From positions 248,001-312,000 of the forward strand of contig NZ_JACIEM010000003.1 of assembly GCF_014196845.1 (NCBI RefSeq): a stretch of DNA of 64,000 bases, read 5' to 3'. Shown piece by piece: positions 8,112-16,715 of the stretch. The stretch's first letter is position 1, and each line of letters opens with the position of its first letter. The stretch comes from Aurantimonas endophytica. Its GTDB lineage: Bacteria > Pseudomonadota > Alphaproteobacteria > Rhizobiales > Rhizobiaceae. The notes beneath the pieces are model-generated. The model had not been told where the DNA came from and made no database searches. It worked only from the letters and a program-made list of their open reading frames with translations. The position numbers and the translations under genes were made by a program.

Positions 8112-9494
8112 ATGGCGCTCGAGCGCACGCGGGTTGCGGCCATCGTCGAAACCGTATCCGCGAATCTGCTGCAAGGTGCCTACAAGATCGGCGAGCGGTT
8201 GCCGTCGGTGCGGCGAGCCGCGCAGGCCCACGGCGTTTCCAAGAACACCATGGCCGAGGCCTACGACCAGCTCGTGGCCCAGGGGCTGCTGCAGGCGCGG
8301 CCGGGATCGGGTTACTACGTCTCTCGACGCGACCTGCCGCAGGCAAGCACCGCCTCCCCCCATCTGGCGGCCGCCATCGATCGCGTCTCCCTGCTGCGCG
8401 AGCAGCTCGACTGCCATTACGAGGTGCGGCCGGGCGACGGGCGCCCCCCGGCGTCATGGATGGAAGGATCGGAGCTTCGGCGACATTTTTCGGGATCGAG
8501 AGCGAGCGGGCCTGACGCCGACGACTTCGGCTACGGCAGCGTGCGGGGCTTTGCGCCGCTGCGCGAACGCCTTCGCCTGATGCTGATGGAGCGCTCGATC
8601 GCCGCCGCGCCTGACGGGGTGCTGCTCACGCATGGCGCGAACCACGCGCACGACCTGATCATCCGGCATCTTCTGGAGCCCGGCGATACGGTCCTCGTGG
8701 ACGATCCGGGCTACTATCCGCTGTTCGCGAAGCTGGCGCTGGCGAAGGTCAGGATGATCGGGGTAAGCCGGACGCAGGACGGGCCGGACCTCGACGATCT
8801 CAGGCAAAAGCTCGCCACCACCCGCCCCAAGCTCTTCTTCACGCAATCGCAGGCGCACAACCCGACCGGCGGATCGCTGTCTCCGCCCGCGGCATTCGGC
8901 ATCCTGCAGGCCACGGAACAATGGGGGACGCTGGTGGTCGAGAACGATGCGTTTGCGGACATCGTGCCGCCGGCGATGACGCGTCTGGCAGCGCTCGATC
9001 AGCTCAACAGGGTGATCTATGTCGGGACGTTCTCGAAGACGCTGTCCGCAAGCCTGCGATGCGGCTTCCTGGCGGGGCATCCCTCGCTCGTCCAGCCGCT
9101 GACGGACATCAAGATGCTGACTGGCGTCGCGACTTCGGGCTACGTCGAGCGTTTCGTCTTCAACCTCATCCAGGGCGGCCAGTATCTGCGCCATCTCCGG
9201 CGCTTGCGATCCCGCGTCGAAAGCGCCAACCAGGTGGTGGCGAGCGAACTTGAAGCCATCGGCCTGCCCGTCCGCCCGAGCAAGGTGCCGGGGTTCTATC
9301 TCTGGGTTCAGTTTGCGCAGGCTGTGGACGAGGTGGAGCTCTGCCAGGCGGCAGCCCGTGAAAGCATCTTCCTCGCACCCGGATCGATTTTTTCCCCGAA
9401 CCGATCGGGCAATGCCCGCGCCGCAATCCGCATCAACGTCGCCTATGGCGCCGATCCGCGCCTTCTCGAATTTCTCAAGCGATCCGTCGGTTGA
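8112..9494 (+). CDS. MocR-type transcriptional regulator (GntR HTH plus aminotransferase domain)
   Basis: MocR/GabR-type regulator of 460 residues: an N-terminal GntR winged helix (about residues 1-70, with LPSVRRAAQAHGVSKNTMAEAY reading as the DNA-contact part) joined to a fold-type I aminotransferase domain. The pyridoxal phosphate lysine is Lys309 in GTFSKTLSAS, with Asp279 in ENDAFAD as the pyridine-nitrogen partner and AHNPTGG before it, so cofactor binding should be intact. ATG 8112 follows GGGGGGA; longer in-frame starts lack this. It is divergent from the HMG-CoA reductase/TRAP unit and probably controls it through the repeats at 8025-8087. The effector is unknown; MocR proteins often sense amino compounds, which fits poorly with mevalonate. 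Confidence 0.9.
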   Translation: MALERTRVAAIVETVSANLLQGAYKIGERLPSVRRAAQAHGVSKNTMAEAYDQLVAQGLLQARPGSGYYVSRRDLPQASTASPHLAAAIDRVSLLREQLDCHYEVRPGDGRPPASWMEGSELRRHFSGSRASGPDADDFGYGSVRGFAPLRERLRLMLMERSIAAAPDGVLLTHGANHAHDLIIRHLLEPGDTVLVDDPGYYPLFAKLALAKVRMIGVSRTQDGPDLDDLRQKLATTRPKLFFTQSQAHNPTGGSLSPPAAFGILQATEQWGTLVVENDAFADIVPPAMTRLAALDQLNRVIYVGTFSKTLSASLRCGFLAGHPSLVQPLTDIKMLTGVATSGYVERFVFNLIQGGQYLRHLRRLRSRVESANQVVASELEAIGLPVRPSKVPGFYLWVQFAQAVDEVELCQAAARESIFLAPGSIFSPNRSGNARAAIRINVAYGADPRLLEFLKRSVG

Positions 9495-9509
9495 AACCGG
9501 CTAATGCGG

Positions 9510-9526
9510 CGCCTCCATTCGAGGCG
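9510..9526. terminator. possible terminator between convergent mocR and argE-like genes
   Basis: Inverted repeat CGCCTC (9510-9515) and GAGGCG (9521-9526) just after the MocR stop codon, in the 169-base gap between two convergent genes. The following bases (TGAAAATGGCCTTT) give only a weak T-run on either strand, so function is uncertain. Confidence 0.4.
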
Positions 9527-9663
9527 TGAAAATGGCCTTTCCTTCATCTGTCTGAATTGTCGAACTCGGCCGAGACGATCCAGGAAGCGGGTGAGCGTTT
9601 TACAGTGAATGGATGAGATCTACGCGGCGGCATGCGAGGCAATCAGGCGCCGCCCGGATCCCG

Positions 9664-10866
9664 TCAGGCTCGCAGGCGGCGAAATTCCTGCCCCGCGCCC
9701 TGCCCGGATTCTGCGGCCCAGTCGATCAGATCGGCGAGGAAGGCGTCGCAGCGTTGGAGCTGGGCGATCTCGACATATTCGTCGGGGCGATGCGCCTCGG
9801 CGATGCGGCCGGGGCCGCAGATGACGGTTTCGATGCCGAGGATTTCCTTGAAACGACCGGCCTCCGTGCCGTAGGCCACCTTGGCGTGGCCATTGCTGCC
9901 GGCAAAGCGCTGGGCGAGCTTGACGAGTTCGCTCTCCGGCGCGGTCTCGATCCCCGGCACGGCGGCGAAGACGTCGATCGCGATCCCCGCCTCCGGGGCG
10001 ATCGCCTGCATCTCCGGCTCCAGCACGTCCCGGGCATAAGCCGCGATCTCGGCGACCAGGGCGTCCGGGTCCTCGCCCGGCATGACGCGGAACTCGAACT
10101 CGAACTGGCAGGCGTCGGGCACGATGTTCAGCGCGGTTCCGCCGCGGATCTTGCCGGTATGCGCGGTGGTGAAGGGCACGTCATAGGCTTCGTCGCGCTG
10201 GCCTTCGCGGGCGAGGCGCGCGCCGATCTCCCGCAGCCGGGCGATGAAGAGCGCCGCATATTCGACCGCGTTGACGCCCTGCGGCGCCAGCGAAGAGTGG
10301 CAGGCGCGGCCGGTCACCGTGACCCGCGCCGAGCGCTTGGCCTTGTGCGCGACGACCACCGCCATCGAGGTCGGCTCGCCGACGACGCAATATTGCGGCA
10401 GGGTGGCGCGGCCCTTCAGGGCTTCCAGCAGCCCGACGACCCCGACGCATCCGACTTCCTCGTCATAGGAGAATGCGAGATGGATCGGACGCGCCAGATC
10501 GGCGGCCAGCATGTTCGGCACCGCGGCAAGGGCGCAGGCGAGGAACCCCTTCATGTCGCAGGCGCCGCGGCCATGGAGCCGGCCGCTTCGTTCCGTCAGC
10601 GTGAACGGATCGCTCTGCCATTCCTGCCCCGCCACCGGCACGACATCCGTGTGACCGGAAAGGATGATGCCCGGCACGTCCGCCGGCCCAATCGTCGCCC
10701 AGAGATTGGCTTTCCGGCCGCTGGCGTCATAGACGCGCTCGCTCGCCACTCCGAGACCCGCGAGATAGGCCTCGACGAAGTCGATGAGCGCGAGGTTGGA
10801 GCCGCTGCTGGTCGTATCGAAGCCGACGAGATGGCGCAGGAGTTCGGGGCTCGACTGGGGATGCAT
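9664..10866 (-). CDS. argE: M20-family deacylase, acetylornithine deacetylase (ArgE) type
   Basis: Zinc metallohydrolase of the M20/ArgE/DapE family, 400 residues, expected to remove an acetyl or other acyl group from an amino acid such as N2-acetylornithine. Metal and catalytic motifs are present in order: SGHTDVVP, GRGACDMKG with its metal-binding Asp, YDEEVGC with the catalytic Glu pair, VGEPTSM, and a C-terminal CGPGRIAEAHRPDEY with the last metal His. The dimerisation part lies between roughly residues 175 and 290. It is not beside other arginine genes; instead it sits next to a LysR regulator and a dipeptide-type transporter, so a role in using imported N-acyl amino acids is as likely as arginine synthesis. 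Confidence 0.85.
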   Translation of the reverse strand: MHPQSSPELLRHLVGFDTTSSGSNLALIDFVEAYLAGLGVASERVYDASGRKANLWATIGPADVPGIILSGHTDVVPVAGQEWQSDPFTLTERSGRLHGRGACDMKGFLACALAAVPNMLAADLARPIHLAFSYDEEVGCVGVVGLLEALKGRATLPQYCVVGEPTSMAVVVAHKAKRSARVTVTGRACHSSLAPQGVNAVEYAALFIARLREIGARLAREGQRDEAYDVPFTTAHTGKIRGGTALNIVPDACQFEFEFRVMPGEDPDALVAEIAAYARDVLEPEMQAIAPEAGIAIDVFAAVPGIETAPESELVKLAQRFAGSNGHAKVAYGTEAGRFKEILGIETVICGPGRIAEAHRPDEYVEIAQLQRCDAFLADLIDWAAESGQGAGQEFRRLRA

Positions 10867-10916
10867 GGAAGAAACTCCGACGGGCGCCGTTCGGGAGACG
10901 ACGCGGGGGACGACGA

Positions 10917-11840
10917 TCAGATGAGAGCCTTGCGCACCTGCGCCATGAAATCCGCGGCGGCAAGCGACAGAGGCCGGCTGGCGGGCGAAAGGAAGCAGGC
11001 GCGATAGGGAATGGCCGGCGCGAACGGCCGCACGACGATGCCGCTGCCGAGCTGGTGGACGATCGGGAAGGGATTGAGCAGCGCGACACCCAGCCCTTCG
11101 CGAACGAACTCCGCCGCCGAGACCGCCGTCGCGGTCTCGATGACCATGTGGCGGCGCACCCCGACCTTGTCGAAGAACCGGTCGATCTGGCTGCGGCCGG
11201 AATGGCGGCGGGTCAGCGCGACGAACGGCTGGCCTTCCAGATCCTGCGGCCGGATGATCTCGAGGTCGGCCAGTCGGTGGCGGCTCGGCAGGGCGCAGAT
11301 CGCCTCCGTCGCGACCAGGAGATCGCTGCGCACGCCGTCATGCACGACGGCGGTGTCGGTCAGGCCGATATCGTGGCGGTCTTCGGCTATGCCGGTCACC
11401 AGCACGTCGCTCGACAGGACCTCGAAGACGATTTCGAGAGCCGGATTGGTCTTGGTGAACCGGGCGACGATCGGCGGCAGGAAGCGGTGCGCGATCGTCG
11501 GCGGCGCGGCGATGCGCAGCGTTCCGCCATGCGAGCTGGCGGCGCTCGAGCGATCGACGATCCGGCCGAGAGCCGCAAAGATCGGGCCCAGCTCGTCGTT
11601 GACCGCCAGCGCGTCGGGATTGGGGACCAGCCGGCCTCCGGATCGATCGAAGAGCTGCCGGCCGAGCGTTGCTTCAAGCTCCGCGAGCGCCCGGCTCACC
11701 GCCGACTGCGACAGGCCGAGACGCTGCGCCGCAAGCGTCGTCTTGCCGGTCTCGACCAAAGCGCGCAGCACCTCGAGCTCACGAAGCGTGAAGCCCGCGC
11801 GGCGCGGCTCCTGTCGGACGGGCGATGATTTTTCAGGCAT
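10917..11840 (-). CDS. LysR-family transcriptional regulator
   Basis: LysR-type regulator, 307 residues from ATG 11840. The helix-turn-helix is near the start (TTLAAQRLGLSQSAVSRALAE), followed by the linker helix and an effector-binding domain beginning around GGTLRIAAPPTIAHR. ATG 11840 has no good ribosome site; a TTG at 11882 would add 14 residues but has no better one. It is divergent from the Dpp-type binding-protein gene at 11986, with an AT-rich control region between, and tandem with the ArgE-type gene 50 bases downstream. The usual LysR arrangement predicts that it regulates the transporter; effector unknown. Confidence 0.88.
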   Translation of the reverse strand: MPEKSSPVRQEPRRAGFTLRELEVLRALVETGKTTLAAQRLGLSQSAVSRALAELEATLGRQLFDRSGGRLVPNPDALAVNDELGPIFAALGRIVDRSSAASSHGGTLRIAAPPTIAHRFLPPIVARFTKTNPALEIVFEVLSSDVLVTGIAEDRHDIGLTDTAVVHDGVRSDLLVATEAICALPSRHRLADLEIIRPQDLEGQPFVALTRRHSGRSQIDRFFDKVGVRRHMVIETATAVSAAEFVREGLGVALLNPFPIVHQLGSGIVVRPFAPAIPYRACFLSPASRPLSLAAADFMAQVRKALI

Positions 11841-11843
11841 GTC

Positions 11844-11860
11844 TATGCAATAAATGTATA
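11844..11860. promoter_or_regulatory. imperfect dyad in divergent LysR/transporter promoter
   Basis: TATGCAATAAATGTATA is an AT-rich imperfect palindrome (arms TATGCA and TGTATA) with the T-N11-A shape of LysR sites. It lies immediately upstream of the regulator start and about 125 bases before the binding-protein gene at 11986. The surrounding 50 bases are markedly AT-rich for this window. Confidence 0.4.
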
Positions 11861-11985
11861 TCTTTTGCTCTTTTAAATTCAACTACAGCATAATAGCCTC
11901 ACTGCCAACAGTCGGATGGACCCGGCGGTGCGGCGTTCGGACAAGAGGTCCGGCGCGCCCAGATCCTCGTTGTTCGTGGAGAGAC

Positions 11986-13590
11986 ATGATGAAAACAGGT
12001 GCCCTCTTTACCTGCCTCGTCGCCGGCACCGTCCTGTCCGGCGCGGCCCAGGCGGCTGACCTCGTCGTCGGTCTCAAGTCGGAAGCAACCTCGATGGACC
12101 CGCAGTTTCACCAGCTGTCGACCAACACCCAGGTGCTGCTCAACATCTTCGAGGGGCTGACCAACCAGGATCCGCTGCAGAAGGTGACCCCGGCGCTGGC
12201 GACCGAGTGGGAGGCGATCGACGACACGACCTGGCGCTTCACTTTGCGTGACGGCGTCAAGTTCCAGAACGGCAGCACCTTCTCGCCCCGCGACGTGATC
12301 TACACCTATTGCCGTGTGCCGCTGGTCGAGAACTCGCCCTCGTCCTTCACCATCTACACGGCGACCATCACCGACGTGAAACCGGACGGCGACAACGCCG
12401 TGCTGATCAGCACCGACGGCCCGAACCCGCTGCTGCCGACCGATGTCGCCAACCTGCCGATCCTCTCGGCCGACGCTGCCGGCGCCGAAGACACCGTCAC
12501 CTACAAGCCGGGCGGCGAATGCGAGGGCATGGGGACCGTGCCGCAATCGGCCGACTTCAATTCTCCCGATGTGACCGTGGGGACCGGACCCTACCGGCTG
12601 GAAAGCTTCGTCCGCGGCAGCCAGATGGTGCTGACGCGCTATGAGGACTACTGGGGCGAGCAGCCCGACTGGGACAAGGTGACGCTGCGGCCGCTGACCA
12701 GCGACGGGCCGCGGGTGGCCGCGCTGCTGTCGGGCGACGTCGACATGATCGAGTCGCCGCCGATCCAGGACCTGCCGCGCATCGAGCAGGCCGGCTACAG
12801 CGTCGTCGATGCGCTGTCGAACCGCATCATCTATCTCGCGATGGACCAGGACGGCGAGGCCCCGAGCATCGCCGGGACGGACGGCAAGAACCCGCTGCTT
12901 GACAAGAAGGTTCGCGAGGCGATCTCGCTGGCCGTCAACCGCGAGGCCATCGTCGAGCGCATCATGGGCGGCTATGCCCAGGCCGCCGGGGAATTGCTGC
13001 CGCCGCCGATGTTCGGCACCAACGGCCGCGCCGTCGATGCCTACGATCCGGAAAAGGCCAAGCAGCTCCTCACCGAAGCCGGCTATCTGGACGGTTTCGA
13101 GATCACGCTCGGCACGCCGAACGATCGCTACATCAACGACGCCCAGGTCGCCCAGGCCGTCGCCCAGATGCTGGCACGGATCGGCATCCGGACCAATGTC
13201 GACGCGCAGACGGCGAGCCAGTTCTTCTCCCGCCGCAACGCGCTCGACTTCCCGATGTATCTCGCCGGCTGGAGCGCCTCCTCGGGCGAGATGTCGTCGC
13301 CGCTGAAGTCGCTGGTCGCCACCTACAACAAGGAAGCGGGGACCGGCCCGACCAACGCCGGGCGCTATTCCAACCCGGCGATGGACGAACTCCTGAAGAC
13401 GGCGATGACGACGATCGACGATGCGGAGCGCGAGAAGATGCTGCAGGAGGCCGAGCAGATGGTCCTCGACGATTTCGGCATCATCCCGCTGCATTACGAG
13501 CAGACGGTCTGGGCCCTGAAGGAGGGGCTGACCTACGAGCCGCGCGTCGACCAGTACACGATCGCCTCGCAAGTCCGCGCCGCGGAATGA
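11986..13590 (+). CDS. ABC transporter substrate-binding protein, DppA/OppA family
   Basis: Periplasmic family-5 binding protein for peptides or related compounds, 534 residues. A signal peptide (MMKTGALFTCLVAGTVLSG, cleavage after AAQAA) precedes the mature sequence beginning DLVVGLKSEATSMDPQFHQ. Typical family stretches are LLNIFEGLTNQDPLQKVTP, WRFTLRDGVKFQNGSTFSP and VGTGPYRLESFVRGS. Two adjacent ATGs at 11986 and 11989 follow GGAGAG; either may be used. It heads an operon with both permeases and both ATPases and is followed by a strong stem-loop. The neighbouring deacylase and amidohydrolase suggest an N-acylated amino acid or dipeptide ligand, which is inference. Confidence 0.92.
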   Translation: MMKTGALFTCLVAGTVLSGAAQAADLVVGLKSEATSMDPQFHQLSTNTQVLLNIFEGLTNQDPLQKVTPALATEWEAIDDTTWRFTLRDGVKFQNGSTFSPRDVIYTYCRVPLVENSPSSFTIYTATITDVKPDGDNAVLISTDGPNPLLPTDVANLPILSADAAGAEDTVTYKPGGECEGMGTVPQSADFNSPDVTVGTGPYRLESFVRGSQMVLTRYEDYWGEQPDWDKVTLRPLTSDGPRVAALLSGDVDMIESPPIQDLPRIEQAGYSVVDALSNRIIYLAMDQDGEAPSIAGTDGKNPLLDKKVREAISLAVNREAIVERIMGGYAQAAGELLPPPMFGTNGRAVDAYDPEKAKQLLTEAGYLDGFEITLGTPNDRYINDAQVAQAVAQMLARIGIRTNVDAQTASQFFSRRNALDFPMYLAGWSASSGEMSSPLKSLVATYNKEAGTGPTNAGRYSNPAMDELLKTAMTTIDDAEREKMLQEAEQMVLDDFGIIPLHYEQTVWALKEGLTYEPRVDQYTIASQVRAAE

Positions 13591-13624
13591 TGCGGCGCTG
13601 ATCCACTTCGCCGAACGAAGCCGA

Positions 13625-13653
13625 GGCGGCGCCGCCAAGTGGTAGGCGCCGCC
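13625..13653 (+). promoter_or_regulatory. stem-loop between binding-protein and permease genes
   Basis: Perfect 9-bp inverted repeat GGCGGCGCC (13625-13633) and GGCGCCGCC (13645-13653) with an 11-base loop, in the 169-base gap after the DppA-like gene. No T-run follows, so partial termination or protection of the upstream mRNA is more likely than full termination. Confidence 0.6.
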
Positions 13654-13759
13654 CTCGCCCGATGACTTCGCCGCCCCCCGGCGAGCCGTCTACCGCCAGC
13701 CCCGGACGCCCTGACGCGCGCCGGCCGCTGGATGGCCCGATCCAACCCGGACGCCGACG

Positions 13760-14737
13760 ATGACCGTCTATCTCCTGCGCCGTCTCGGACAGAGCCTCAT
13801 CGCCCTCGCGGCGATGGCGATCATGGTGTTCGTCGGGGTCTACGCCATCGGCAATCCTGTGGACATCCTGATCAATCCGGAGGCGAGCCAGGCCGAGATC
13901 GCCGCCACGACGGCGCGGCTCGGCCTCGACAAGCCGCTCTGGGAGCAGTTCGCGCGCTTTGTCGGCAATCTCTTCCAGGGCGATCTCGGCACCTCCTTCG
14001 TCTACGGCCGGCCGGCGGCGGACATCATCCTCGAACGGCTGCCGGCGACGATGGAACTGGCGGTGACGGCGCTGCTGATCTCCGTGCTGATCGGCGTGCC
14101 GCTCGGCGTCTATGCCGGGCTGAAGCCGGACAGCATCGGCGGCCGCTCGGTCATGGCCGGCTCGATCTTCGGCTTCTCCCTGCCGAATTTCTGGCAGGGG
14201 ATGCTGCTGATCCTGGTCTTCTCGGTGCTGCTCGGCTGGCTGCCGGCCGGCGGGCGGGGCGAGACCGTCACGGTGCTCGGCGTCCGGCTCAGCTTCCTCA
14301 CCTGGGACGGGCTGCAGCACATGCTGCTGCCGGCGCTGAACCTGGCTCTCTTCAAGATGTCGCTGGTGATCCGGCTGACCCGGGCCAACACGCGAGAGGT
14401 CTGCCTGCAGGAATACATCAAGTTCGCGCGCGCCAAGGGTCTCTCCTCACGCCGCATCGTCCTCGTCCATATCCTGAAGAACATCATGATCCCGGTCGTG
14501 ACCATCCTCGGCCTCGAGCTCGGCTCGATGATCGCCTTCGCCATCGTCACCGAGACGGTGTTCGCCTGGCCCGGCATGGGCAAGCTGCTGATCGACTCGA
14601 TCAACCTGCTCGATCGGCCGGTGATCGTCGCCTATCTGATGCTGACGGTGGTGATCATCGTCACGATCAACCTCGTCGTCGACCTCCTCTATTCCGCGCT
14701 CGATCCCCGGATCCGGCTGTCGCAGGTGAAGTCATGA
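13760..14737 (+). CDS. ABC transporter permease, DppB family
   Basis: First inner-membrane permease of the dipeptide/oligopeptide-type transporter, 325 residues. The DppB signature is complete: N-terminal helix MTVYLLRRLGQSLIALAAMA, the GDLGTSFVYGRP segment, six hydrophobic stretches, and the coupling-helix motif for ATPase contact in FARAKGLSSRRIVLVHILKN, followed by ETVFAWPGMGKLL. The start ATG is in the expected place relative to homologues. It overlaps the second permease gene by 4 bases (ATGA). It works with the binding protein at 11986 and ATPases at 15663 and 16712. Confidence 0.93.
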   Translation: MTVYLLRRLGQSLIALAAMAIMVFVGVYAIGNPVDILINPEASQAEIAATTARLGLDKPLWEQFARFVGNLFQGDLGTSFVYGRPAADIILERLPATMELAVTALLISVLIGVPLGVYAGLKPDSIGGRSVMAGSIFGFSLPNFWQGMLLILVFSVLLGWLPAGGRGETVTVLGVRLSFLTWDGLQHMLLPALNLALFKMSLVIRLTRANTREVCLQEYIKFARAKGLSSRRIVLVHILKNIMIPVVTILGLELGSMIAFAIVTETVFAWPGMGKLLIDSINLLDRPVIVAYLMLTVVIIVTINLVVDLLYSALDPRIRLSQVKS

Positions 14738-15666
14738 GCGACGACGCCTTCGTCTCCGGCCTCGCGCCCGCCGCGACATCGCCCGTCGCCGTCGACAGCC
14801 CGATGAAGCGCATCGCGCGCGCCTTCTTCGAGGATAGGCTGGCCGTCGCCGGCCTCGTGCTGTTCCTCGCCATCCTGCTGCTGGCGGTCTTCGCGCCGCT
14901 GATCGCGCCGCAGAACCCGTACGACCTCGCCCAACTCGACATCATGGACGGGGGCCAGCCGCCGGGCGCGGCGAGCTTCGCCACCGGCGGCACCTATTAT
15001 CTCGGCACCGACGAGCAAGGCCGCGACATGCTCTCGGCGATCCTCTACGGGCTGCGCATCAGCCTCGTCGTCGCGACGGTGTCGCTCGCCTTCGCCATCG
15101 CCATCGGCGTCACCGCCGGCATCGCCGCCGCCTATTTCGGCGGCCGGATCGACGCGCTGATCATGCGGGTGGTCGACCTGCAGCTGTCCTTCCCGGCGAT
15201 CCTGATCGCCCTCATCCTGCTGGCGCTCTGGGGCCGCGGCGTCGACAAGGTGATCATCGCGCTGGTCATCGTGCAATGGGCCTATTACGCCCGCACCGTC
15301 CGTTCCTCGGCGATCGTCGAGGCGCGCAAGGACTACGTCGATGCCGCGCGATGCCTGGCGCTGTCGCACGGCCGGATCATGTTCCACCACCTCCTGCCGA
15401 ACTGCCTGCCGCCGCTGATCGTCGTCGCCACGGTCCAGATCGCCCAGGCCATCGCGCTCGAGGCGACCCTGTCCTTCCTTGGCGTCGGCGTACCGATCAC
15501 CGAGCCCTCGCTCGGGCTGCTGATCGCCAACGGCTACGACTATCTGCTCTCGGGCCGCTACTGGGTCAGCCTGTTTCCCGGCATCGCGCTCGTCGTCACG
15601 ATCCTCGCCATCAACCTCGTCGGCGACCGGCTGCGCGACGTCTTCAATCCGAGGCTGCAGAAATGA
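14734..15666 (+). CDS. ABC transporter permease, DppC family
   Basis: Second permease of the same transporter, 310 residues. After a soluble N-terminus, the first membrane segment is at about residues 38-58 (AGLVLFLAILLLAVFAPLI), then YYLGTDEQGRDMLSAILYG, the DppC hallmark, and the coupling motif around KDYVDAARCLALSHGRIMF with ATLSFLGVGVP near the end. ATG 14734 overlaps the preceding stop (ATGA), and its own stop overlaps the next start, so four transporter genes are translationally coupled. The substrate is not evident from this subunit. Confidence 0.93.
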   Translation: MSDDAFVSGLAPAATSPVAVDSPMKRIARAFFEDRLAVAGLVLFLAILLLAVFAPLIAPQNPYDLAQLDIMDGGQPPGAASFATGGTYYLGTDEQGRDMLSAILYGLRISLVVATVSLAFAIAIGVTAGIAAAYFGGRIDALIMRVVDLQLSFPAILIALILLALWGRGVDKVIIALVIVQWAYYARTVRSSAIVEARKDYVDAARCLALSHGRIMFHHLLPNCLPPLIVVATVQIAQAIALEATLSFLGVGVPITEPSLGLLIANGYDYLLSGRYWVSLFPGIALVVTILAINLVGDRLRDVFNPRLQK

Positions 15667-16715
15667 CCGCGCTGCTCAGCGTCGACGGGCTGCAGACGCA
15701 TTTCTTCACGCGCGACGGCGTCGCCAAGGCCGTCGACGGCGTCAGCTTCAGCCTCGAGCGCGGCCAGATCCTCGGCCTCGTCGGCGAATCCGGCTCCGGC
15801 AAGTCGGTCACCGGCTTCTCGCTTCTCGGCCTCGTCGACCCGCCCGGCCGCGTCGTCGGCGGCACCATCACCTTCGACGGCGAGGACCTGGTGAAGGGCG
15901 GCGAGCCGATGCTGCGCACGCTTCGCGGCAAGCGCATCGCGATGATCTTCCAGGATCCGATGATGACGCTCAATCCGGTGCTGCGCATCGACACGCAGAT
16001 GGTCGAGACGCTACAGGCGCACGAGAAGATGTCGCGCGCCGATGCGTTGAAGCGCTGCCGCGAGGCGCTGGTGATGGTGGGGATTTCCTCGCCGGACGAG
16101 CGGCTGCAGAGCTATCCGCACCAATTCTCCGGCGGCATGCGCCAGCGCGTCGCCATCGCCATCGCGCTCCTGCACAAGCCGGACCTGATCATCGCCGACG
16201 AGCCGACGACGGCGCTCGACGTCACCATCCAGGCGCAGATCCTTGCCGAGGTGCAGAAGCTCTGCGCCGAGACCGGCACGGCGCTGATCTGGATCACCCA
16301 CGATCTCGCCATCGTCTCCGGCCTCGCCGACCGGCTGGCGGTCATGTATGCCGGCCGCGTCGTCGAGGAGGGCGAGACCGCCCGCGTCATCGAGCGGCCG
16401 CTGCATCCCTACACCAAGGGGCTGATCGACTCCGTGCCGCAGGGCAAGACCCGCGGCGCCCGGCTGCAGCAGATCAGCGGCATGACGCCGTCGCTGCTCA
16501 ACCTGCCGCAGGGCTGCGCCTTCCGGCCGCGCTGCTCGCGCGCCGACGCGGCCTGCCTCGAAGAGCCGGCGCTGGAGGAGAAGCTCCCCGACCGCAAGGC
16601 GCGATGCTTCCATCCCTGGACGCTGGACGCGGCCGCGGATGCGCACATGCCCACCCTCACGGAAACGGCCGACCAACGAAGCGGTGCCGCCGCCCGGACG
16701 GGGACACGACCATGA
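15663..16715 (+). CDS. ABC transporter ATPase, DppD family
   Basis: First ATPase subunit, 350 residues. Walker [11 protein letters not shown]-loop [12 protein letters not shown], signature [12 protein letters not shown], Walker [13 protein letters not shown] and the switch His in WITHDLAIV are all intact. The C-terminal oligopeptide-transporter extension is present with its cysteine cluster ([14 protein letters not shown]), which in this family can bind an iron-sulfur cluster. Extra Ala-rich residues follow at the very end. Starts and ends overlap neighbours by ATGA. Confidence 0.93.
   Translation: MTALLSVDGLQTHFFTRDGVAKAVDGVSFSLERGQILGLVGESGSGKSVTGFSLLGLVDPPGRVVGGTITFDGEDLVKGGEPMLRTLRGKRIAMIFQDPMMTLNPVLRIDTQMVETLQAHEKMSRADALKRCREALVMVGISSPDERLQSYPHQFSGGMRQRVAIAIALLHKPDLIIADEPTTALDVTIQAQILAEVQKLCAETGTALIWITHDLAIVSGLADRLAVMYAGRVVEEGETARVIERPLHPYTKGLIDSVPQGKTRGARLQQISGMTPSLLNLPQGCAFRPRCSRADAACLEEPALEEKLPDRKARCFHPWTLDAAADAHMPTLTETADQRSGAAARTGTRP

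Noticed and set aside
11899-13638. 579-codon minus-strand open frame opposite the DppA-like gene
   Set aside because: No conserved motif; it is the mirror of a gene with clear signal peptide and family sequence.
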